DNA of 64,000 nt from Diogma glabrata (lineage: Eukaryota; Arthropoda; Insecta; Diptera; Cylindrotomidae): contig OY856186.1 of NCBI GenBank assembly GCA_963693315.1, positions 74,873,475 through 74,937,474 of the forward strand. The letters run 5' to 3'. Under the pieces are notes generated by a model. That model was not told the DNA's origin. It made no database searches and saw only the letters and a program-made list of their open reading frames with translations. The stretch's first letter is position 1, and each line of letters starts with the position of its first letter. Position numbers and translations under genes: made by a program. Shown piece after piece: positions 11,801-19,559 of the stretch.

Positions 11801-12356
11801 AAATTTCTAAAATTGATTGTTTTGCTTCGTTATCCAATTCTTCTAAATTTAACTCATCTGAAATCTTTTCAAATCTTTGCTCTAATGTCATACTGCTCTT
11901 GATTTTATCCATTCGTAATACATGATAGTTTGTAATTGGTACTATCTTTGCGGCTATATCTTTTATTATGACGTCATGTTCTTTTGTGTTTAAAATTTTG
12001 ACGTTTGCAGTGCCTTTCGCTGGTACTATGACATTCGCTATAAATACTCCTTCTTGTATTTCCTGATTGAGTATAACGCTGTCCTCTTTTAAATCTATAT
12101 TGACTGCTTTAATAACTTCACACCTTGCTGGTACGATAAATCCGCTCTCATCTGGTAGTCGTGTATTCATTGGTAATACGACTTCTGCTTCATTAATATA
12201 TATTGAGATTGTATATGTTTCATAATCAATTTTGCAACAATTTCTATGCAGAAAATCTCTGCCTAATATGCCATCCGTCACTATTGGAAATTCTTCGTTA
12301 ATTAAGTGGAATTCCTGCTCCACATTATTATTATTAATATTCAAAATCGCATTCAC
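8811..12356 (-). CDS. Pol of element B: protease end, RT, RNase H, integrase
   Basis: 1181 residues. Residues 1-60 complete the protease (GILGRDFL). The RT has VVDFRQLNKK near 275, FSTLDLTSSFHQI and catalytic YVDDIIIFG near 372. RNase H has TTDASNYALGAVLSQ near 518, TDHRPL, and ADALSRI. A tether of about 200 residues follows. The integrase has an HHCC zinc site (H near 840, C..C near 885), then MDTVGPL, TDMGTEF and SIERNHR carrying the DDE catalytic residues, and a C-terminal GELVWLKAGDRK domain. The enzymes copy element RNA and insert the cDNA. All catalytic residues are present. The only visible defect is the in-frame TGA at 12360-12362 just upstream, which splits the protease. Confidence 0.93.
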   Translation of the reverse strand: MNAILNINNNNVEQEFHLINEEFPIVTDGILGRDFLHRNCCKIDYETYTISIYINEAEVVLPMNTRLPDESGFIVPARCEVIKAVNIDLKEDSVILNQEIQEGVFIANVIVPAKGTANVKILNTKEHDVIIKDIAAKIVPITNYHVLRMDKIKSSMTLEQRFEKISDELNLEELDNEAKQSILEICKQYADIFYVSDEKLSTNNFYKQKIPVVDNSPVYIKNYRLPQAHLEEIDKQVNKLIREDVIEVSRSNYNSPLLIVPKKSANDQASYRLVVDFRQLNKKIMDDKFPLTRLDDILDNLGRAKYFSTLDLTSSFHQIELEKESRLLTSFSTNKGQFQFKRLPFGLKISTNSFQRMLTIALAGLEAEAFLYVDDIIIFGCSLKHHNMNLIKTFERLREYNLKLNAKKCNFLKTEVTYLGHLITNEGIKTDPKKYEVIKNYPTPISADETKRFTAFCNYYRRFIPNFAEIAKPLNNLTKKNATFDWTDECNKAFKMLKEKLINPPILKYPDFNETFVITTDASNYALGAVLSQGEIGKDLPISYASRSLNKHEINKPVIEKELLAIHWAINFFRPYIYARKFKVVTDHRPLISLFTHKNPSSKLTRIRLDLSDYDFEIIYKQGKSNTNADALSRIKIDSETLKAMIPTTVNIVTRAMKKKEETKDVEINNNAEMDKGGQLYAWNCTSISEVRNLKNLKFIIYESLQNDNNNDEFKTYSDNPLKNLGSMKEKLGCKSKYKAHKDNNNYISINDKEVLVQYSDNPRMNLDFMLEKLIFSMHAENIEKLALKSNDVVFTHIDMNEFKRKFTELQSDLNKINRQTKLKIIIYDAPLRIENKDKMLEIIKEFHDTKHYGGHAGIRRTIAKIKQRYIFKNLNKLVKNYISRCELCTKNKQIRHVKEKLTLTETPKTSFEIISMDTVGPLRLTNTNRYILTIQCELTKFVEAIPLENKEARTIAKALVEKFILKYGNFKILKTDMGTEFVNEIMKHVCSFFSISHVTSTPYHHETLGSIERNHRVLNEYLLAFTNDYNWEEWIPYFVFCYNITPHTDTNHSPFELIFGRLATLPTDEKFTTSAPVYNLDDYVQELRYRLQQAHAKANELLHLAKIKRKESYDLNANPIELKIGELVWLKAGDRKKLDAPYSGPYEVIDIKETNVEIRKGNIIKKIHKNRLKKYKPIED

Positions 12357-12359
12357 TGT

Positions 12360-12566
12360 TCATAGTGAATAAGTTTCATTGCTAGTAACGCCCGTAATCT
12401 TACATCTTTCATCATTAATATTTATATGCTCTGTTACTTTATTTACTTTGAGCAGAGAAATATCTGCTCCGGTATCAATTAAAAAATTTTTATATCCTTG
12501 CGTTATATTCGTGCGAATTTTTATGTAATTAGAATTTGTACTAAGATTTAGCTTAAATATTTTCAT
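12360..12566 (-). CDS. Protease N-terminal part of element B
   Basis: 68 residues with the aspartic protease active site LIDTGADIS. This is the same frame as the following pol ORF, separated only by a TGA at 12360-12362, so protease is split in two. Its ATG overlaps the gag stop as ATGA (12563-12566), and it lies in a different frame from gag. Expression could therefore use frameshifting or stop-and-reinitiate translation. With the TGA in place neither half would form the usual dimeric protease monomer. Confidence 0.85.
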   Translation of the reverse strand: MKIFKLNLSTNSNYIKIRTNITQGYKNFLIDTGADISLLKVNKVTEHININDERCKITGVTSNETYSL

Positions 12567-13837
12567 TGGGATTTTACAATCATGGAGTCGTCCGTTAACT
12601 GGACTTCGGAGACTCCTTCCCAGTTTTCCGCCTGAGTTATATTAACTCTATTACTATTTCTTCTAACATTATTATTATTATTATTATTATTATTAAATTG
12701 GTTATAGTTTCCATTCTGTTGGAAATTATATTTATTAAAATTATTAAAATTTCTATGATTATTTTGAGCAATATTTCTATTTCTATACCCATTTTTATTA
12801 AAATTATTATTATTAAAATATTTATTTTGATTATTATAATTATTAAAATTTCTATTATTTTGGTTATTGTAACCATTAAAATTTTTGTTGTTTTGATAGT
12901 TCGTATTTCCTGACCTAAAATTTCTACCCATCTGATTTCTAAAATCATCCCTAAAACGTCGCGAATTGAAATGTAGCATGTGCGCGGTTTTAGTTTGCTC
13001 TTCTACTTCTGAAGCGTATTGGATCGTTTCCTGTAATGAGCCTAACCTTGCAGCATATACCGTATTCTTTAGCGGTTCATTTAACCCGATTTTATAAGCA
13101 TTGAGACCCGCTTGCTCATTTAATTTGGTTATAATATCGGTGTGTGCTTCACCCTGCTCTGATACCTGCAGTGAATTCAGCTCCGTAATTAATTGCTCTA
13201 TTTTATTTCCAAAACTTTCGGCTGACTGATTACCTTGCCTTGATTGAGCTATCTGAGTTTGTAAATTCAGAGATGTGGATCGTTTCTTGAAAATTTTATT
13301 GAATAGATCTTTTAGTTCTTGGATTGTCTTCGGTGTTTTAGCAGCTATAAGTTTGGTCTTGGCGTTTGCTGTCAACCTAGTATCTAAGATGAATTTTATC
13401 AATTTTTCTTTTTCCTGATTATTATTTAGTGTGTCACTAAAGTGTTGTATCAGGTTCAGAAATATTGGCAATTCATTAGATTTGCCATCGAAAATTGGCA
13501 CAATTTTCAATGTTTTTTCTATATCGAAAGACATGTTGTCCAAGTTATCACTCTGTAGAGAAATTTCTAAAAGATTTTCAGAATAGTTTTTTAGTTTTTC
13601 TTTGAGTTCTTCGTAAACTTCCGTGAATCTACTCTTCAATTTATTGGTTATCTCATCATCTGTATCTAAATTTAGCTTTGTGAATAGGGTTCTAAACTCT
13701 GTCCTTAAATTTTTTAATTGAGTAGAACAGTTTAATATGTGTTCATGCGAAAATTCCCTGTTTGGATTCTTTTTTAGATTCGTGAGTGTTCTTTGCAACT
13801 CTTTTATAATTTCGTTACCCCTTTTCACTAATTCCAT
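12563..13837 (-). CDS. Gag of element B
   Basis: 424 residues. The first 310 or so are mainly helical with charged segments and capsid-like stretches (IVPIFDGKSNELPIFL, LFNKIFKKRS, AESFGNKIEQLITEL). Residues of about 320-400 are very rich in Asn with scattered Arg, Lys, Phe and Tyr. No CCHC knuckle is present, so RNA binding probably relies on the basic Asn-rich tail, as known in the 412/mdg1 group. On DNA the tail is an ATT/AAT-rich run (about 12660-12890) that also opens long spurious frames on both strands. It precedes pol with an ATGA overlap. Confidence 0.88.
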   Translation of the reverse strand: MELVKRGNEIIKELQRTLTNLKKNPNREFSHEHILNCSTQLKNLRTEFRTLFTKLNLDTDDEITNKLKSRFTEVYEELKEKLKNYSENLLEISLQSDNLDNMSFDIEKTLKIVPIFDGKSNELPIFLNLIQHFSDTLNNNQEKEKLIKFILDTRLTANAKTKLIAAKTPKTIQELKDLFNKIFKKRSTSLNLQTQIAQSRQGNQSAESFGNKIEQLITELNSLQVSEQGEAHTDIITKLNEQAGLNAYKIGLNEPLKNTVYAARLGSLQETIQYASEVEEQTKTAHMLHFNSRRFRDDFRNQMGRNFRSGNTNYQNNKNFNGYNNQNNRNFNNYNNQNKYFNNNNFNKNGYRNRNIAQNNHRNFNNFNKYNFQQNGNYNQFNNNNNNNNNVRRNSNRVNITQAENWEGVSEVQLTDDSMIVKSQ

Positions 13838-13996
13838 ATATCAAAGTGAACTATTAAAACAAATTATAAAGGTGAACTATCAAAACCACATTATCAAAAT
13901 ATTTTATATCAGAAGAAAATTTAAAACAACGTAAAATTTATTTTTAAAATATATATTTTTTTTATTAATAGAAATTTTTTTTTTTTTTTTGTTTAT

Positions 13997-14218
13997 TTAA
14001 ACTGTATTCCTTATGATCTCTGTTCTAACATTTTTCTTAATACTAGTTTTTATCTTATAGAGTAAAAATAGTATGGCTAATACAACGATTATTACGATTA
14101 CTATAATTTCGTATTTATTTATTTCGCTAACGCCCGATTGAATGTTGGTTGCGGAACCAGCTCCATTAGATATAAAGACCTCCTCAGTACGGTCTGGTTT
14201 TCTCGCGGAATTTCCCAT
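13997..14218 (-). CDS. Small membrane protein in the leader of element B
   Basis: 73 residues. It starts MGNSARK, where Gly2 fits an N-myristoylation signal, has a polar Ser/Asn/Gly stretch, then a hydrophobic segment of about 20 residues rich in Ile, Val and Leu (about 38-57), and a Lys/Arg-rich tail. This predicts a single-pass membrane protein with a basic cytosolic end. It lies between the coiled-coil ORF and gag on the same strand, so it is probably on the genomic RNA. I do not recognise a family. It is neither Gag, Pol nor an envelope protein. Confidence 0.6.
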   Translation of the reverse strand: MGNSARKPDRTEEVFISNGAGSATNIQSGVSEINKYEIIVIVIIVVLAILFLLYKIKTSIKKNVRTEIIRNTV

Positions 14219-14410
14219 TTAATAATTGTTATTAGCTATATTATTTTTATTTAATTAAAAAAATTTTTAGAGATTAAATCGTAACGTTAAATATTTAAAA
14301 TTGTAATTTAGTTTAATTAAAATGAAAATAAAAAATTTTTTAGGAACATAAAGTATTTAAAATTATTCTTAACTAGTGTTTGAAATTAATATTTAATGTA
14401 AAATTTTATT

Positions 14411-14770
14411 CTAGTTTAATTTTGCTGACTTCTTAATTTCCTTCTTTTTCTTTATTATTTTATTTTTCTCTATCTTCAGTTCAGCGGCTTTCTTTAGAAA
14501 TATAATTTTTTGCTCTTCACTCGAAATCACTATCAATCGATGCAAACTGGCAATTTCTTCGTTTAATTTCGCCAGCTGACCTCCTCGTTTTGGCTTGTTG
14601 GAAATAAAGCTTGTTTCTTGTTTTTCAATTACAACAGGTTTCCTCAGTTTATACTCTTCAATTGAAATCGGTTGCCTCTTGATGAGCTTAAAAAGTTCCT
14701 TCTCGTTCGATTTGGCATAGGTCGCCATATAACGTTTGTAATCCACTTCAAAATTATGCGTAAGTTCCAT
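14411..14770 (-). CDS. Basic coiled-coil leader ORF of element B, starting in the LTR
   Basis: 119 residues. The ATG (14768-14770) lies 43 bp inside the 5' LTR, and the frame runs across the LTR end and the primer-binding site, where a second in-frame ATG sits at the junction (residue 15). Residues of about 70-119 are rich in Leu, Ile, Glu and Lys and look helical, ending in a run of Lys. No family is recognised. Starting at the LTR ATG would put part of the protein under the same sequence as the 3' LTR copy. Alternatively translation starts at the second ATG. Order on minus is this ORF, membrane ORF, gag, pol. Confidence 0.6.
   Translation of the reverse strand: MELTHNFEVDYKRYMATYAKSNEKELFKLIKRQPISIEEYKLRKPVVIEKQETSFISNKPKRGGQLAKLNEEIASLHRLIVISSEEQKIIFLKKAAELKIEKNKIIKKKKEIKKSAKLN
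14714..14727 (-). promoter_or_regulatory. Primer-binding site of element B
   Basis: Directly after the LTR end (minus ...CGTTATA) comes TGGCGACCTATGCC. The TGGCGACC start matches the tRNA-primer site used by mdg1/412-type elements (known, tRNA-Arg type), though only about eight bases fit well. It is read through by the leader ORF. Confidence 0.65.
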
Positions 14771-15447
14771 TTAAAAGTTGCACTAAATAATTTATCTTTT
14801 TAGTGAGGAGAATTTATATTCAGTCCAAGAGTCCGTTAGTCAGAACCGTCCAATTTTTATATAACAACACTTTGCTCAAATCAAATGGCTGTTATACTCC
14901 AATTGTTAGAAGTCACTTATGCTAGGCAAAATGGACTTCGTCAGACTTATATATATATGAATAAAAACACTTGTTTATAGTTAGACAAATATATAAATCT
15001 GAATTTTATTATTGATAATTTCTTCTATTTATACAAAATCGATATTACTAAAAATTACACATTTAGCAAAAATATTCTTAAAATTAATTGTTTCATAATG
15101 TTAAAAATGTGTCACATAATTTTTATATTTTCTTTGTAATTTTAATTGACCGACATATTCAGTTTTAGTTTAAATTTATTACATCATAAAAATAAATGAA
15201 AATTATATTATTTACTTATGCTCAGTAATCATATTTCATTTAATAGTTTTTATGAAATATGAGTTTCGAAAACTTTCTTTCGGTTTAAAATAAATTATGT
15301 TTATTTTCACATATGTTTTTTGTTATCGTGTGAAAATGATTTTGCGGTTTGTTTACTTTAGAATATAATGGAAATTTGTTGTTTATTTTATGTGCGGTCA
15401 TTGTAAGATTTTGTAGGAGTTAAGGGATGATGTGTAGATACATTACA
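14728..15447 (-). repeat. 5' LTR of element B
   Basis: 720 bp, nearly identical to 7947-8664. It holds the presumed promoter of the element on the minus strand and the first 14 codons of the leader ORF. It is followed on the plus side by the duplication CGCG (15448-15451). Confidence 0.93.
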
Positions 15448-15593
15448 CGCGTTCCGGATTCGGGAAACTAGATTGTGCCAGTTTTGAAGGGCGAAAGCTG
15501 GCTCAATTACAATGCCCTACATTGGTGGTATCACAAGTAAAAAGAGAAAATAGTAGTCTAGTCTGAGAGGCAACCGTTGGAAGCAAATCGTGC

Positions 15594-16751
15594 ATGTTGA
15601 CTTTGGACACAGGTGCTTCGAGATCGATAGTGCGTCCAGATGTGGTTTGTGATAGTCAGATCGATACAGCAAGACGATTCACCCTAAAAACAGCTACGGG
15701 TGAAACAGTTGTAGTTCATGGAGAAAGCGACCAAGAGGTTCACCTTGGAGGAAATTCATTTAGGCACCGATTTATTGTAGCAGATATAGAAGATGACTGC
15801 ATAATTGGGCTTGACTTCATGAAAGAATACAATTTTATATTAGATCTGGGAAGCCACGTACTGAGATATGGAAACACAGAAATAGTGCTAAACGCCACCA
15901 ACGACAATGCTGAGGTCCGTGTTATTAGTGATGGACCAACTGAGATCCCGGCAAAATCTGAGAAAATCATATGGACTAAGCTACTAGATAAAAGTGACCA
16001 AAATTCACCTGTGATGATTGAGCCAGCTAACAACGACTTTGGGGGAAACATTATGATTGGCCGAACGCTAGTTGCAGCAAAAGAGGGAGTAGTTCCAGTG
16101 CAACTAATTAACTTCTCAAATAAACGAGTGGTCATCAATCATGGAGAAGAAATCGCCAAATGCAGCACCATAAAAGAAATAATCAGCTGGCAAGAAGAGC
16201 AAAAGGTCTTCATGCAGAGAAACAATCCCGCATTAGTAGCAATACTTCAAGATCTTAGTAAAAGAATGAATCCAGCCGAATTCAAAGAAATCAAGAGGGT
16301 ATTAACGAAGATGAGCAGCGTTTTCTCTACTGGAGATGAAGATGTTGGAAGAACAAACATCGTGCGACATAGGATCAACACTGGAAACGCTCATCCTATC
16401 AGACAGCCTCCTAGAAGACTACCACTGGCTAAACACGAGGAAGTGCAAGGAATGCTGGACAAAATGAAAAGTGATGGAGTCATCAGGCCATCTAAGAGTC
16501 CATGGAGCTCACCAGTGGTGCTAGTTAGAAAAAAAGATGGGTCAGCTCGTTTTTGTGTAGACTATCGAAAGCTCAATGAGGTAACCATTAAGGACAGCTA
16601 TCCACAGCCACGAATTGATGACACACTGGATACACTATCAGGGGCCAAATGGTACAGCACATTAGATCTGAAGAGTGGCTACTGGCAAGTTGAAATGCAT
16701 CCAGAAGATCGACGAAAGACAGCATTTTCTACTGGCAATGGGTTGTGGTAG
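15594..16751 (+). pseudogene. Protease and RT N-terminal part of gypsy element A
   Basis: Gag of A resumes at 15452 after element B and stops at 15469. From 15594 the frame encodes protease (LDTGASRSIV, IIGLDFM), then RT: RFCVDYRKLNEV (about 16545-16580) and WYSTLDLKSGYWQVEM. It ends at a TAG (16749-16751) where a codon for the RT continues in the same frame for about 15 residues (FNVMPFGLCNAPATS). So one nonsense change and then a frameshift near 16793 separate it from the next piece. The catalytic YLDD lies in that next piece. Confidence 0.88.
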
Positions 16752-17640
16752 TTCAATGTGATGCCGTTTGGTCTATGCAATGCCCCAGCAACGTCTAATG
16801 GAATGCGTGTTACATGGCTTAACCTGGAAAGCTTGCCTCGTTTATCTTGATGACATCATTATAATGGGTCGCAGCTTCGAAGAGCATCTAATGAACCTCG
16901 AAGAAGTACTCCAAAGAATAAGTAATGCCAACATGAAGTTGAATCCGGAAAAGTGCAGTCTGTTCCACAAAGAAGTGAAGTACCTTGGACACATCATTAC
17001 AGAACATGGAGTCAGAACCGATCCCGAGAAGATTGATGCTGTGAAAAATTGGCCAGTACCGAAGAATGTTCATGAGCTACGCAGTTTTCTTGGCCTATGC
17101 ACCTATTATCGTAGATTCGTGGAGAACTTTGCGAATATCGCCAAGAGTCTACATAAATTGACAGAGGCAAATACCAAGTTTCTGTGGACAACCGAATGTA
17201 ATGAGGCATTCTGCCGTTTAAAAGAAAAACTATGTAACACCCCTATCCTAGCCTATCCAGAATCCGGAAAGATGTTCATTCTGGACACAGACGCAAGCAA
17301 TGTAGGAAGCGGAGCGGTTTTGTCACAGAAAGTTGGAGACGATGAGAAAGTGGTGGCGTACTTCAGTAAAGTTCTGTCAAAGCCGGAGCGGAATTACTGT
17401 GTCACGAGGAAGGAGTTGCTAGCTATCATCAAGGCTGTGAAACATTTCCACAAGTATTTGTGTGGACAACCATTCCTGATTCGCACGGACCATGCTGCTC
17501 TAAAATGGTTATTACAATTCAAATTTCCTGAAGGACAAGCAGCAAGATGGAGATCCTACAGAACTACGACTTCAAAGTTGAACACCGCAAGGGAAGGATC
17601 CATGGTAACGCCGATGCCCTGTCCAGAAGACCCTGTATAG
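16750..17640 (+). pseudogene. RT C-terminal part and RNase H of gypsy element A
   Basis: After a frameshift near 16793 the RT continues with the catalytic motif VYLDDIIIMG (about 16840-16869), the thumb region YLGHIITEHG and YYRRFVENFANIAKSL, then RNase H with DTDASNVGSGAVLSQ, VTRKELLAI and RTDHAALKWLL. A second frameshift near 17550 ends it just before the RNase H end. Codon use and divergence resemble the flanking pieces, so it is one decayed polyprotein. Confidence 0.88.
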
Positions 17641-18305
17641 AGGAGTGCAAGTCATGTAGCAGAACTGAGGGAAATGAGGCAATGAAAGTGAACCAAATCA
17701 AGTTCCAAACTCCTGAAGATTGGTGTACCGAGGCAATTAAAAGAGAGCAGCTAGAAGATCCAGCTATGGCTCCAATATTGAAATGGAAAACCGAGGGAAG
17801 GCGACCGGAGTGGAAAGAGGTAGCACCTTTAAGTACGGAGGTGAAGTGCTACTGGGCGCAATGGGACTCACTATTGATAGACAACGGTATTCTAAAAAGA
17901 AAATGGGAGTCCGCTGATGGAAAGAAAGTGTTAGAACAACTGGTGTTGTCATCAAGTCGAGTGGAAGAGGTACTGGGAAAGCTGCATGGAAGTAGTTCTG
18001 GAGGACACCTGGGAGTCAATAAAACCCTGGCTAAAGTAAGGGAGAGGTTTTATTGGGTAAGGTATCGAACCGACGTAGAGCAATGGTGTCGGCGATGTGA
18101 TACTTGTGCGGCGAGCAAAGGACCAAAGACAAGAACTCGAGGAGAGATGCAGCAGTACAATGTGGGCGCCCCAATGGAGAGAATTGCTATAGACATCGCG
18201 GGGCCATTTCCGGAAACTACAAAAGGTAACAAATACATCATGGTGGTCATTGATTACTTTACAAAATAGCCGGAAGCTTATGCAATACCGAACCAGGACG
18301 AATAC
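17547..18305 (+). pseudogene. RNase H end and integrase N-terminal half of gypsy element A
   Basis: It opens with LQNYDFKVEHRKGRIHG and NADALSRRPC (RNase H end). The integrase zinc domain follows: HGSSSGGHLGVNKT and WCRRCDTCAASKG (HHCC). The core start has IAIDIAGPFPETTKGN, including the first catalytic Asp, and VVIDYFTK. TAG at 18267-18269 replaces an expected Trp codon, and reading on gives PEAYAIPNQDEYP before a stop. About 55 codons of the core, with the second Asp, are missing between here and the C-terminal half on the minus strand at 6837-7488. Confidence 0.88.
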
Positions 18306-18317
18306 CCGTAACTAAAC

Positions 18318-18507
18318 GGAAGCTGCTGTAATTTGTTGACAGATAAAGTTTGAGATTCTGTTAACCAAAGATCCCACTTCTGACACCATTGTAACGACTC
18401 TTCGTTGGTTCTTTTAGATTATTGAACAAACACGACAGTAAAAAGACGGATCTTTGGTTAACAGAATCTCAAACTTTATTTGTCAACAAATTACAGCAGC
18501 TTCCGTT
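18318..18507. repeat. Inverted repeat enclosing the LTR end and primer-binding site of element A
   Basis: About 59 bp at 18318-18376 are repeated as a near-perfect reverse complement at 18448-18507 (one clear mismatch, ACAGATAA against ACAAATAA). The 71-bp loop holds the LTR end and the primer-binding site. In RNA this would be a long stem around the primer site. A third copy of the arm is at 6392-6441. Confidence 0.8.
18370..18388 (-). promoter_or_regulatory. Primer-binding site of element A
   Basis: On minus, TGGTGTCAGAAGTGGGATC follows an LTR ending GTTACA by one base. This is a typical gypsy primer-binding site form complementary to a tRNA 3' end (CCA). I do not assign the tRNA with certainty. 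It fixes the element's LTR orientation as minus, opposite to its gag-pol. Confidence 0.7.
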
Positions 18508-19016
18508 TTTCCTTACAATAAATTCCAGGGTCTCCAATTTATGCACGATGAACTTCACTGCTTTTCCACAATTTGAATCAATAATACTCGGAATCGTAAA
18601 ATCTGTATTTACTATTCCACTAAGTTCAGATTCTTTTACTATTAGTACCCAGGCTCAAGTACCACGATTATTCCTTATACTTTCGAATATTTGTAAAACA
18701 CTTTTAATTGCAAAATTAAAAAACTGACTCTCTGATATTTTTGTTCGCTTATTTATATCGAAAAATAAATAAATCGAAACTTCTATAATCCACTAGAAAT
18801 CAATACTACGTAGTCCGTACATCTTGAATAGGCCACACCTGTTTTCATTCATACTTGCATTTGTATTAGCGAACTCAAATTTAATTTATGCAAAATGTAT
18901 TTGTTAAAGGGAGTTAACTTTTGATTTTGCTATAGAATGTAGAAAACATTTAGGCGGAACGTATTGGTTATTTATGATTAAATTAAATTAACCCATTCTG
19001 GACGAAGTTTATTACA
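18390..19016 (-). repeat. 5' LTR of gypsy element A
   Basis: On minus it runs TGTAATAAAC (19016) to GTTACA (18390), 627 bp with TG...CA ends. The first 280 bp (18736-19016) match 6514-6825. The rest (18390-18735) is absent from the other LTR, apart from the 18412-18500 part which occurs there inverted. It is followed on minus by the primer-binding site. Confidence 0.7.
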
Positions 19017-19029
19017 ATATTATCAAATT

Positions 19030-19105
19030 AAATAAAACAAAATGGACTATTTTTATTTATGCGGTTGTAAGTTTAATGTCGTTTTATTAAGATCTGGATA
19101 ACGGA
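19030..19105 (+). repeat. LTR remnant matching the start of the window
   Basis: AAATGGACTATTTTTATTTA plus a TTTTATTAAGATCTGGAT tail match 75-160. It sits immediately outside element A and could be the second half of the split LTR of the decayed element at 1-2.9 kb. Confidence 0.4.
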
Positions 19106-19109
19106 TAAA

Positions 19110-19297
19110 ACACACCCCGAATGCGATTCTTAATAGCGCAAAGTAAAAACCCCAAGGGGTTCAAGATATTTTATAGCATTGTAGTATGAAGTTCCATTTA
19201 CTTCCTCCAACGTCAGTTGGCTTACAAGGCTATAAAATTTCTTGATCGCGTTGTGGTTTTTACTTTCCGCTATTAAGAATCGCATTCGGTGTGTGTC
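19110..19297. mobile_element. MITE with 42-bp terminal inverted repeats
   Basis: ACACACCCCGAATGCGATTC... at 19110-19151 returns as its reverse complement at 19255-19296 with about three mismatches, bounding a 188-bp element without ORF. Such short TIR elements are moved by transposases encoded elsewhere. The superfamily is not determinable, since no clear target duplication is seen. Confidence 0.8.
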
Positions 19298-19559
19298 TGA
19301 TAATTATTATCAATTAGTTACAATTATTTTTGGAAATTGTTATATTCTATATTTTGTTCCTTTAATTGACGACAAATGAAAATGTTAATTGTACCTTTAG
19401 ACCATCCGTTTTACGGTCTCAAACTGTGCAAGTTATGGGTTGAGTGATTCCTTCGGGATATCCAGTACAACAGTGAATACTGGATACAACAATTGAGTGA
19501 CGCTGCGCGTAATCCAGGTACAGGAATGTTTCAGTCACACACAGCGAACATGACTGAGG

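Larger units (their letters stand above)
7947..15447 (-). mobile_element. Full-length Ty3/gypsy LTR retrotransposon B (412/mdg1-like), inserted in element A
   Basis: LTRs of 718 bp (7947-8664) and 720 bp (14728-15447) bound a 6.06-kb interior holding, in minus order, two small leader ORFs, gag, protease and pol. The 4-bp duplication CGCG (7943-7946 and 15448-15451) is exact, and joining the flanks restores element A's gag frame. The LTRs differ by one substitution and one TA-repeat indel that I can find, so insertion is recent. The integrase motif TPYHHETLGSIERNHR, the long RNase H-integrase tether and a knuckle-less Asn/Arg-rich Gag suggest the 412/mdg1 lineage (family inference). No envelope gene is present. 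Confidence 0.93.

Noticed and set aside
12637..12948. Long Ile-rich open frames on both strands inside element B gag
   Set aside because: They are alternative readings of the ATT/AAT-rich DNA encoding the Asn-rich Gag tail. The composition is low-complexity and Gag continues through in its own frame.
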